DNA of 5,439 nucleotides. It comes from Proteiniphilum sp. UBA5267 (GTDB lineage Bacteria; Bacteroidota; Bacteroidia; Bacteroidales; Dysgonomonadaceae). The stretch spans positions 5,312 to 10,750 of the forward strand of contig DHTF01000080.1 in the NCBI GenBank assembly GCA_002411515.1. Reading direction: 5' to 3'. The notes beneath the pieces were generated by a model that did no database searches, was not told where the DNA came from, and worked only from the letters and a program-made list of their open reading frames with translations. A program made the translations under genes and the position numbers. Numbering within the stretch: the stretch's first letter is position 1; each line of letters begins with the position of its first letter. Shown in pieces: positions 1 through 5,439 of the stretch.

Positions 1-52
1 AGAGTACAACGGTTTTCGAGACCGCCCCGATCGACCACTCCGGCATCTTTCC
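1..52 (-). tRNA. tRNA-Ser (anticodon CGA), partial, 3' part beyond the window
   Basis: This is the 5' part of a serine tRNA that reads UCG codons. On the minus strand it begins at base 52 with the acceptor strand GGAAAGA, followed by T8 and G9. The D-stem CCG/CGG encloses the loop GAGTGGTCGAT. The anticodon stem GCGGT/ACCGT, with one G-U pair, encloses the seven-base loop CTCGAAA, which places anticodon CGA at plus-strand bases 16-18. The last bases visible, TGTACTCT, are the start of the long variable arm expected of class II tRNAs such as Ser. The rest of the variable arm, the T-arm and the 3' acceptor strand lie outside the window, so pairing of the acceptor stem cannot be checked. A promoter-like element sits just upstream. 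Identity as tRNA-Ser is secure from the arm structure and the anticodon. Confidence 0.93.
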
Positions 53-63
53 TGTTCAGGCTA

Positions 64-71
64 CAAAATTA
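64..71 (-). promoter_or_regulatory. Bacteroidota -7 promoter element for the tRNA-Ser gene
   Basis: The minus strand reads TAATTTTG, a perfect match to the Bacteroidota sigma-ABfr -7 consensus TAnnTTTG. It lies 11 bases before the first base of the tRNA, so transcription would start about 4-8 bases before the mature 5' end. The -33 TTTG element is not well placed: the nearest TTTG on this strand (plus bases 95-98) gives a 23-bp spacer, slightly longer than the usual 19-21. Consensus match and position both support the call. Confidence 0.6.
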
Positions 72-115
72 CATTATTTCTCCAAAATGTAAAGCAAAAT
101 ATCTGTAAAGTTCAC

Positions 116-193
116 AACGTATTATGAATAAACATATTTCCAACATGTCCAGCTCACATCAGCGGTTTGGACAGGCATTATATAACGTATTAT
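116..193. repeat. 10-bp direct repeat AACGTATTAT flanking a short hairpin
   Basis: AACGTATTAT occurs at 116-125 and again, identically, at 184-193, 68 bp apart start to start. Between the two copies, TGTCCA (146-151) and TGGACA (168-173) form a 6-bp inverted repeat with a 16-base loop. The segment lies in the non-coding gap between the lipoprotein stop codon and the tRNA. No T-run follows the hairpin on the minus strand, so it is a poor intrinsic terminator, although some transcript 3' end for the lipoprotein gene is expected here. The repeat is visible directly; its function is unknown. Confidence 0.5.
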
Positions 194-199
194 CCTCTA

Positions 200-2254
200 T
201 TATCTCTGCAGCGCCTCAAGAGCTTCATTGGTTGCGGCAAGCAACGGGTCGATGGAGATGGGAGAGCCGACCGCCTTCCTCATCCATAGCTGGGGTATGA
301 TGCTCCCCTGCAGGTACATCCTGTCGATCTCATCCGCCAGGTTCTTGCCCCGCACCTGCTGTTCGATCTGGAAGTTGATCAGGTGACCCATCGGGTAGTT
401 GGGCAGGTAGAGCGGATAATCGATCATATGCGAGTAGATGCCGAGCAAGGTCTCATCGTTACCGCCCAGCACCCTTGCATAATAACTGTTCCACACCTCT
501 CTGGCAATGGTGATCACCGCTTCCTTCAGCTGCGTCGCCGTAGCATCGGGATGGGCATAGAGCCACTCCCACACCTGGATATCGACCAGCGAGACACCCA
601 TGATCTCGTAAGAGGACCAGAAGACATCGAGCGCTTCATACCAGGCATCCTCCACATTGGGATTCTTCAACCCCAGCAGCTCCAGGTCGCGCTTCTGAAA
701 AAGGAAAGCCACCGCCTCGGTGAACGAGGTGTTGGGCACGCCATTGAGCGAGTAGAAATCCACATCGTTCAGGGTGATGGTCTGCTCCACATTATGTCCG
801 AACTCATGCACGGCGATGTTGTACCCCTTGTAATCCATCCCCCCCTCACCGATGCGGGTGCGGAGATGTGCCTCATCGTTGCGCATGGCCGCGCCCCAGG
901 CATGGCCTGCGCCGCGTGATGCATCGACCGTAACCAGCGAGCAGATGGCTGCGGCCTTGTCAGCAGGCCACCCCAGCTTCACCAGGATACGGGGAAGATC
1001 ATTTTTCAATGCTTCCGCATTAGGATATTTCCTGGCAGTAAGGGCTGTCAGCTCCGCTTCGGGGATGCCCTCACCCACCTTAAAGCCATTGTACCAGATA
1101 TCGAACGGTTCCAGCTCACGTCCTAACCTCGAGGCGATGAACGATGCCACCTCCTTCACCTGTGGGGAGGAGATCAGCCTCTTGAACAGTTCTTCCACAT
1201 CTTTTTGGGTGATCTCCATGGTGCCGGCGAACGCCCGGTCAAGCTCCGTGGGATAATGGGGTGAATAAGCATCGAGCTGACGCCGGGCATGGAAGTTACG
1301 TAGGAACACCTCGTACCTCCTGGTATCTTCCGGAGTACCTGCCACCTTATTCTCTCCCTCGAAAATATCATTCGATTCCGGGTTCCATTGACATCTGTCA
1401 CTGTTGATTACCTCCAGGGGAATGCTCTGGTCGATGATGCGCTGCATCACCCGGTAGATCATCCGCTGCTTCTCCAGTCCCCGCTCCCTGTCGGCGTAGT
1501 TCGACTTCAGCTCATCGCGCAGCCCCCAGTGGGTGATCAGCTTCATACTGTCGGGAAAGAGCTGCTCACCAGCATCGTTCCGCAGCCTGTCCATACAGAC
1601 GTTGTAATCGGAGATATAGGCATCGGCTTCGGTGGTCGTCACCGAGATATGCTGCTGCACCGCTGCCGGTACACGCGAGATAAAACGGTCGCCCATGCGG
1701 GCATAGGCCCACTCTTTCCGGCTCCACACATCACCTGCGGCTGTTTTCTCCTCCAGGGAGTAGAACGGGAAGTTGAGTGCCGTGAGGAAGGCAATCTTAT
1801 TTGCATAGAGATCGTCGGTCAGATGCGCCGAGGCATCGTAGCTGCCAAAGAGCATATCCACCGGGGTGATATCGGGTCCCTCCAGCTGCAGTGGCTCCTT
1901 CAGCTTCAGATCCATCTTGTTGAAATAGCCGCCCAGCACCTCGAAGTTGCGCTCCAGTGCGGCAAAGAGTGAAGAGAGCTGCGTCGTGTCGGCCACAAAA
2001 GAGGTCCGGCAAAAATCGGCGAACGCATCCTCCGTGCCGTCCGTCTCTCGCCAGAGTGCCGCCACCTGCTGCACACCCCGTTCGATGCGGAAGGAGGAAA
2101 CCTCACCCAGTGAATCTTTGAGCTGAGCGATCACCTCAGTGATACGGTCTTCGGGGATTAAGGATGCTGTCTGCATATCTGAGTTCTCTTTCTGGTTGAT
2201 ACTGCATGCCGATAACAGGGCAAGGAACAGTGCAATGAATAGTGCTTTTCTCAT
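200..2254 (-). CDS. HEXXH zinc metallopeptidase-like lipoprotein (gluzincin, M3-like)
   Basis: This is a 684-residue protein predicted to be anchored in the cell envelope. Residues 1-17 form a lipoprotein signal: MRK, a hydrophobic stretch, then lipobox L-S-A-C with the acylated cysteine at 17. The cysteine is followed by a polar linker, SINQKENSD. The zinc site is HEFGH, with H483, E484 and H487, followed 26 residues later by E513 in FTEAVAF. This spacing is that of gluzincins such as family M3 oligopeptidases, where the third ligand is also a glutamate about 25 residues downstream. A C-terminal segment, PNYPMGHL at 618-625, contains Tyr and His residues of the kind that bind substrate in such enzymes. 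The first 450 residues are largely helical in composition and carry no motif I recognise. A peptide-degrading role is inferred from the zinc site; the substrate is unknown and I cannot name the exact family. The start is supported by the signal peptide. The gene is divergent from the oxidoreductase and ends 147 bases before the tRNA, on the same strand. Confidence 0.85.
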   Translation of the reverse strand: MRKALFIALFLALLSACSINQKENSDMQTASLIPEDRITEVIAQLKDSLGEVSSFRIERGVQQVAALWRETDGTEDAFADFCRTSFVADTTQLSSLFAALERNFEVLGGYFNKMDLKLKEPLQLEGPDITPVDMLFGSYDASAHLTDDLYANKIAFLTALNFPFYSLEEKTAAGDVWSRKEWAYARMGDRFISRVPAAVQQHISVTTTEADAYISDYNVCMDRLRNDAGEQLFPDSMKLITHWGLRDELKSNYADRERGLEKQRMIYRVMQRIIDQSIPLEVINSDRCQWNPESNDIFEGENKVAGTPEDTRRYEVFLRNFHARRQLDAYSPHYPTELDRAFAGTMEITQKDVEELFKRLISSPQVKEVASFIASRLGRELEPFDIWYNGFKVGEGIPEAELTALTARKYPNAEALKNDLPRILVKLGWPADKAAAICSLVTVDASRGAGHAWGAAMRNDEAHLRTRIGEGGMDYKGYNIAVHEFGHNVEQTITLNDVDFYSLNGVPNTSFTEAVAFLFQKRDLELLGLKNPNVEDAWYEALDVFWSSYEIMGVSLVDIQVWEWLYAHPDATATQLKEAVITIAREVWNSYYARVLGGNDETLLGIYSHMIDYPLYLPNYPMGHLINFQIEQQVRGKNLADEIDRMYLQGSIIPQLWMRKAVGSPISIDPLLAATNEALEALQR

Positions 2255-2331
2255 TATTGCTGTTTTTATGGGTTACAGCCGTTGAGAATGATTCTTTCGG
2301 ACCGTTTATCCATGTAAAATTGATTCATAAG

Positions 2332-2339
2332 CAAAAATA
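2332..2339 (-). promoter_or_regulatory. Candidate -7 promoter element for the lipoprotein peptidase gene
   Basis: The minus strand reads TATTTTTG, a full match to TAnnTTTG. It would start transcription near base 2326 and give a leader of about 70 bases before the start codon at 2254. No good TTTG is found at the usual -33 spacing; only GTTT at plus 2357-2360 is near. The region is A/T-rich, so a chance match is possible. Confidence 0.42.
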
Positions 2340-2420
2340 CAAGTTTTTTTGAAACTAAACATTTTATCTGTCTGCTATGTTGATATAAAATAAAATAGTC
2401 AGTCATAAATTCCCCTCATC

Positions 2421-3698
2421 ATGAATCGAAGAACATTTATCAAGAGTTCCTCCCTTGCCACAGCTGCTGTTGCCTCCGGATTCCATACGCCTCTTTTTGC
2501 CCAAAACAATAAACTAAGAATTGGATTGATTGGCAGCGGCTGGTACGGTATGGTGATCGCGAAAGCAGCGCTGGAGGTCGGCGGTGTCGAAGTGATCGCC
2601 GTAGCCGATGTGGATAGTACACACCTGACAAACAGCCTGAACGAACTGGCATCATTGCAGGGCAGCCGCCCGCGGGGGTTCAGTGATTATAGGGAGCTGC
2701 TGGAGATCAGTGGCCTCGAAGCAGTGCTCATCGGTTCAGTGACACACTGGCATGCGCTGCAGTTCATCGCCTCCTGCCGGAAAGGGTTGCCGGTCTATTG
2801 CGAGAAGCCGCTGGCCTACGATATCGAAGAGGGAAAGGCGATGGTGGAGGCGGCCCGTGAGGCAGGCAACATCGTGCAGATAGGCTTTCAGCGGCGCCAG
2901 AACAAGGCGTTCATCAGGGCCAAGGAGCTGATCGTTGAGGGAAAGATCGGAAAGGTGCATCAGATAGAAGCACAGATACACTACAACCCTACCATTGCCG
3001 ATACCACCCTGCAGGACCCACCGGTATCGCTCGACTGGGATGCCTGGTGCGGACCGGCACCCCTGCTACCCTACAGTCCCTCCAAAGGACATATGTCGTG
3101 GCGCTTCGAGAAAGCCTACGGCAACGGCCACCTGGTGGACTGGGGCATCCATAATATCGACATCACGCGCACCATCATGGGTTACGATATGCCCACGACC
3201 ATTGAAGCACAGGGAGGCATTTATACCCTGCAGGGGAAGACCAACACCCCCGACACGCTGAGGGCAACGATACTCTTCGGTGAGGTGCCGCTGGTGTGGC
3301 AGCACCGCCTCTGGGGCACGGGAGAGATCGACTCGCAGTATAACAACGGCATCTTCTTCCACGGTGATAAAGGCACCCTCTACGCTGCCGACAACTGGCT
3401 GGTATTGAAGACTACCGGTCGTGATAGCCAACCCGAAATCATGGAGATCCCCTCTCCCCGCATGCAGGAGGAGCATGTGGCTGAGTTCATCCACGCGGTG
3501 AGAACCGGCAACAGGGAGCTGATCAGCTGCACCATCGACGATGCCTTCCGTTCCACTGCCACGGTGCAGCTGTCAATGATCGCCTACGAAACCGGCAACA
3601 GGGCACAGTGGGATGAGCAGCTACAGGCCATCACCGGCAATGAGACGGCAGCCGCACTACTGGCCAGACCCTACCGCGAAGGGTACCAGCGGCCGTAG
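2421..3698 (+). CDS. Tat-exported Gfo/Idh/MocA family NAD(P)-dependent oxidoreductase
   Basis: This is a 425-residue sugar-dehydrogenase-like protein. The N-terminus MNRRTFIKSS is a twin-arginine signal (R3-R4, F6, K8) followed by an alanine-rich stretch and a possible cleavage site after A27 in LFA-Q. It is therefore probably folded with its cofactor in the cytoplasm and then exported to the periplasm. The Rossmann domain begins at about residue 31. The dinucleotide loop is G38-S-G-W-Y-G43, and acidic D63/D65 end the second strand. T-H-W-H at 108-111 and E128-K129-P130 are family hallmarks. The second domain contains WDAWCGP at 206-212 and D240-W-G-I-H244-N-I-D247. K129, D240 and H244 match the Lys/Asp/His catalytic triad of inositol dehydrogenase-type members. 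All key residues are present, so it should be active. The substrate cannot be read from the sequence; an aldose, inositol or glycoside are all possible. A 134-bp gap without an evident promoter separates it from the downstream lactonase, suggesting cotranscription. The start is fixed by the Tat signal; no Shine-Dalgarno is seen. Confidence 0.93.
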   Translation: MNRRTFIKSSSLATAAVASGFHTPLFAQNNKLRIGLIGSGWYGMVIAKAALEVGGVEVIAVADVDSTHLTNSLNELASLQGSRPRGFSDYRELLEISGLEAVLIGSVTHWHALQFIASCRKGLPVYCEKPLAYDIEEGKAMVEAAREAGNIVQIGFQRRQNKAFIRAKELIVEGKIGKVHQIEAQIHYNPTIADTTLQDPPVSLDWDAWCGPAPLLPYSPSKGHMSWRFEKAYGNGHLVDWGIHNIDITRTIMGYDMPTTIEAQGGIYTLQGKTNTPDTLRATILFGEVPLVWQHRLWGTGEIDSQYNNGIFFHGDKGTLYAADNWLVLKTTGRDSQPEIMEIPSPRMQEEHVAEFIHAVRTGNRELISCTIDDAFRSTATVQLSMIAYETGNRAQWDEQLQAITGNETAAALLARPYREGYQRP

Positions 3699-3724
3699 AT
3701 AACTGGTTGTACATAACAAGATTA

Positions 3725-3798
3725 CAACTCCTAACTATCAACGTGCAGAAAATCAACACCCGGGAAGTCAACGTATAGACAACCAACGTACACAGAAA
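3725..3798. repeat. Degenerate 15-bp phased repeat (CAAC units)
   Basis: The spacer between the oxidoreductase and lactonase genes contains CAAC at 3739, 3754, 3769 and 3784, exactly 15 bp apart, with a further copy one base out of phase at 3725. Three of the four phased copies extend to CAACGT. The rest of each unit is purine/A-rich but poorly conserved. It is not a CRISPR: the units are too short and have no spacers. It lies upstream of the A-rich leader of the lactonase gene. Whether it is a decayed tandem repeat or a set of protein- or RNA-binding sites cannot be told from this sequence. Confidence 0.5.
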
Positions 3799-3832
3799 AA
3801 ATAAACAGTTGAATAAAATATAAAAACCGAGA

Positions 3833-4714
3833 ATGAAATTACCCATTACCATCGCATGCATCCTTCTCGCAGGAGCACTAGCCGCCCAGGAAAGCGACAT
3901 TGTTGCCGAGGGTGCCGTTCCACAAAAAGCGGGAACAGGATATCGTTTTACCGAAGGTCCCGCTGTTGCCAAAGACGGCAACGTCTACTTCACCGATCAG
4001 CCCAACGACCGTATCCACTACTGGGATGAGCAGGAGGGCATCACCCTCTGGCTGGAGGGCACTGAAAGGTCCAACGGCCTGTACTTCAACAACGACGACA
4101 AACTGGTTGCCTGTGCCGATGCGCAGAACCGGATCATCCTCTTTGAGAACCGCGATAAGCGGAAGGTGCTCCTTGAGGCTTTTGAAGGAAAGCACCTCAA
4201 TGGCCCCAACGATCTATGGATAGCACCCAACGGGAATATCTATTTCACCGATGCCTACTACCACCGTCCCTACTGGCCCGAAGGCCAGCACGAGGGGCAG
4301 GAGGTGCGGGGAGTTTATCTCCTCACGCCAGAAGGAGAGGTTAAACGCGTGATAGACGATTATAAGCAACCCAACGGCATCATCGGCACCCCGGATGGCA
4401 AAACACTCTACATAGCCGATATCGAAGACCGGAAAATATGGCGGTATGAGATCCTGAACGATGGCTCACTGACCGGCAAAACATTCTTTGCGCCGCACGG
4501 CTCGGACGGGATGACCATCGACAACCGGGGGAACATCTACCTGACCATGGACAAGGTGTGGGTCTACTCACCCGAAGGGGAGCTGATCCGCGAGATCGAT
4601 TTTCCGGAAAGCCCCTCCAACATCTGTTTCGCCGGCAAAAACCACGATACTCTTTTTGTTACTGCCCGCACATCGGTCTACACCCTGAAGATGAATGCCA
4701 GCGGTGTTCAATGA
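3833..4714 (+). CDS. Secreted SMP-30/gluconolactonase-like lactonase
   Basis: This is a 293-residue protein of the SMP-30/gluconolactonase/LRE-like family, six-bladed beta-propellers that hydrolyse sugar lactones using one divalent metal. Residues 1-18 form a signal peptide: MK, a hydrophobic core, and cleavage likely after A18 in ALAA-QE. This places the enzyme in the periplasm. The metal-site residues expected for the family are present: E41 in FTEGPA, N126 in GPNDLW, N181 in QPNGII and D225 in GSDGM. Repeated blade motifs of the type DGNVYFTD recur at about 48-55, 133-140, 188-196 and 230-237, as expected for a propeller. The length is normal for the family. Gluconolactone is the reference substrate, but many members act on other lactones, so the specificity is not assigned. 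It lies 134 bp after the exported oxidoreductase, whose product could be its substrate. The leader is A-rich (AAAATATAAAAACCGAGA) with no Shine-Dalgarno, usual for Bacteroidota. The stop codon lies inside a duplicated ATGAATGCCA. Confidence 0.92.
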   Translation: MKLPITIACILLAGALAAQESDIVAEGAVPQKAGTGYRFTEGPAVAKDGNVYFTDQPNDRIHYWDEQEGITLWLEGTERSNGLYFNNDDKLVACADAQNRIILFENRDKRKVLLEAFEGKHLNGPNDLWIAPNGNIYFTDAYYHRPYWPEGQHEGQEVRGVYLLTPEGEVKRVIDDYKQPNGIIGTPDGKTLYIADIEDRKIWRYEILNDGSLTGKTFFAPHGSDGMTIDNRGNIYLTMDKVWVYSPEGELIREIDFPESPSNICFAGKNHDTLFVTARTSVYTLKMNASGVQ

Positions 4715-4737
4715 ATGCCAATCGTCCCATAATGCCA
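4691..4737. repeat. Direct repeat ATGAATGCCA spanning the lactonase stop codon
   Basis: ATGAATGCCA is found at 4691-4700 and 4711-4720, exactly 20 bp apart. The core AATGCCA recurs at 4731-4737. The first copy encodes Met-Asn-Ala near the C-terminus of the lactonase; the second contains its TGA stop (4712-4714). A short local duplication is the simplest explanation. No function is evident. Confidence 0.5.
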
Positions 4738-4766
4738 AATGAAAAGGTAAAGAGAAACAGTTTTCT

Positions 4767-4774
4767 TATATTTG
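4767..4774 (+). promoter_or_regulatory. Candidate -7 promoter element for the M20 dipeptidase gene
   Basis: TATATTTG matches TAnnTTTG fully and lies 43 bases before the ATG at 4818. It would give a leader of about 35-40 bases. No TTTG is present at the expected -33 position (around 4742-4748). The element suggests that the dipeptidase is transcribed independently of the lactonase. It overlaps the left arm of an inverted repeat (4768-4774 with 4792-4798). Confidence 0.5.
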
Positions 4775-4798
4775 TGATAACCAAACAAAACCAAATAT
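4768..4798. repeat. 7-bp inverted repeat ATATTTG/CAAATAT over the M20 promoter
   Basis: ATATTTG at 4768-4774 and CAAATAT at 4792-4798 are perfect inverted copies separated by 17 bases. The left arm is part of the candidate -7 element and the right arm lies in the leader. It could be an operator for a dimeric regulator. The A/T-rich arms make chance occurrence quite possible. Confidence 0.3.
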
Positions 4799-4817
4799 CA
4801 TCATAAGCTTAACCCAT

Positions 4818-5439
4818 ATGAAAGAAATCGACAAGTATGTAAAAACCCACGAAAAGCGTTTCCTTGATGAACTTTTCGAACTGATCCGTATCCCCTCCGT
4901 ATCATCACTGCCTGAGCACAAGCCTGATATGTATCGTGCCGCTGAAAAGTGGAAAGAACTTCTACTTGCAGCCGGTGCCGATAAGGCAGAGGTGATGGAG
5001 ACAGACGGCAACCCGGTGACCTACGGTGAGAAAACCATCGACCCAAAAGCACCTACTGTACTGGTCTATGCCCACATGGATGTGATGCCGGTGGATCCGA
5101 TTGACCGCTGGAAAACAAAGCCCTTTGAACCGGTAGTAAAAGACGGTAAAATATGGGCACGTGGTGCGGATGACGATAAAGGTCAGTCGTTCATGCATGC
5201 CAAGGCATTCGAATACCTCGTGCAATCGGGTACGTTGCCATGCAATGTGAAGTTCCTGATTGAAGGGGAAGAGGAGGTGGGATCACCCAACCTGCCCAAG
5301 TTTTGCAAGAAGCATAAGAAGATGTTGCAGGCCGATGTGATCCTGGTTTCAGATACATCTATGATTGCCCGTGACGTACCATCCATCACCACCGGACTGC
5401 GCGGCCTCGCCTACTGGCAGGTGGAGGTGACCGGTCCCA
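4818..5439 (+). CDS. M20 family dipeptidase, N-terminal part (runs off window end)
   Basis: The first 207 residues of an open frame continue past the window; full M20 dipeptidases of this type are about 450 residues. M20 enzymes are di-zinc peptidases that cleave dipeptides or short peptides. Visible active-site residues are: H86 and D88 in the HMDV motif (first zinc ligand and its partner); D119 in RGADDDKG (bridging ligand); E152 and E153 in EGEEEVGS (general base and zinc ligand); and D179 in VSDTS (ligand). The segment TTGLRGLAYWQVEV at about 189-202 is the usual entry to the lid (dimerisation) domain, which is cut off. The set resembles the carnosinase-like/PepV-like dipeptidase branch rather than the deacetylases. 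There is no signal peptide, so it is probably cytosolic. ATG at 4818 is chosen because MKEIDKYVKTH starts the typical N-terminal helix and lies behind a promoter-like element. Exact peptide preference cannot be assigned. Confidence 0.93.
   Translation, partial: MKEIDKYVKTHEKRFLDELFELIRIPSVSSLPEHKPDMYRAAEKWKELLLAAGADKAEVMETDGNPVTYGEKTIDPKAPTVLVYAHMDVMPVDPIDRWKTKPFEPVVKDGKIWARGADDDKGQSFMHAKAFEYLVQSGTLPCNVKFLIEGEEEVGSPNLPKFCKKHKKMLQADVILVSDTSMIARDVPSITTGLRGLAYWQVEVTGP

Noticed and set aside
1388..1972. Long plus-strand open frame of 194 codons, with others at 383-919 and 852-1256, inside the peptidase gene
   Set aside because: They are antisense to a gene with a clear signal peptide and zinc motif, have no recognisable domain, and are Arg/His/Gln-rich in the way expected of antisense frames in a codon-biased gene.
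2344..2383. Possible promoter for the oxidoreductase: TTTTTTTG at 2344-2351 followed by TATGTTGA at 2376
   Set aside because: The second element misses the TAnnTTTG consensus at two positions and the spacing is about 24 bp, too long. The real promoter is not identified.
2421..3698. Assignment as a GH109 glycosidase, which shares the NAD-binding fold and Tat signal
   Set aside because: The dinucleotide loop (GSGWYG) and overall motif set look like a general Gfo/Idh/MocA dehydrogenase; nothing seen specifically supports GH109, though a profile comparison would be needed to exclude it.
3706..3728. Weak hairpin GTTGT/ACAAC after the oxidoreductase stop as a terminator
   Set aside because: Only five mostly A-T pairs with a 13-base loop and no T-run; it does not support termination.
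3725..3798. CRISPR-like array
   Set aside because: The units are 15 bp and degenerate, with no unique spacers and no cas genes nearby.
4753..4766. AGAAA/TTTCT hairpin after the lactonase gene as a terminator
   Set aside because: A five-pair, nearly all A-T stem without a following T-run is too weak to call.
4711..4806. 31-codon open frame starting at an ATGA overlap with the lactonase stop
   Set aside because: The ATG lies in a local duplication, the peptide has no recognisable features, and the frame contains the promoter-like element of the dipeptidase gene.

Overview
The window looks like chromosomal DNA from a Bacteroidota species, most likely of the order Bacteroidales. Three kinds of evidence support this. 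Three intergenic gaps carry sequences matching the Bacteroidota -7 promoter element TAnnTTTG. None of the start codons has a Shine-Dalgarno sequence; they follow A/T-rich leaders instead. The gene content also fits: an exported Tat-type Gfo/Idh/MocA oxidoreductase, an SMP-30-type lactonase, a large lipoprotein peptidase and an M20 dipeptidase. The genus cannot be fixed from the sequence alone.

Layout, left to right. Positions 1-52 (minus) hold the 5' two thirds of a tRNA-Ser with anticodon CGA, cut by the window edge, with a promoter element 12 bases upstream. Positions 53-199 are non-coding and contain a 10-bp direct repeat flanking a weak hairpin. Positions 200-2254 (minus) encode a 684-residue lipoprotein with an HEFGH zinc site and a downstream glutamate, a gluzincin resembling family M3. 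Positions 2255-2420 are a divergent intergenic region. Positions 2421-3698 (plus) encode the Tat-signal oxidoreductase. Positions 3699-3832 are a spacer with a degenerate 15-bp phased CAAC repeat. Positions 3833-4714 (plus) encode a secreted SMP-30/gluconolactonase-like beta-propeller. Positions 4715-4817 hold a promoter and short repeats. Positions 4818-5439 (plus) encode the N-terminal 207 residues of a cytosolic M20 dipeptidase that runs off the window.

How the genes may work together. The oxidoreductase and the lactonase are adjacent, codirectional and both predicted to be exported. An aldose (or glycoside) dehydrogenase that makes a lactone, followed by a lactonase that opens it, would be two consecutive steps of a periplasmic sugar-oxidation route. 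This is inference from family and context; the substrates are unknown. The two peptidases at the flanks fit a protein- and peptide-using lifestyle but show no direct link to the sugar pair. I see no CRISPR array, insertion sequence, phage gene or defence system. The most unusual items are the exported oxidoreductase-lactonase pair, the divergent lipoprotein peptidase and several short intergenic repeats.
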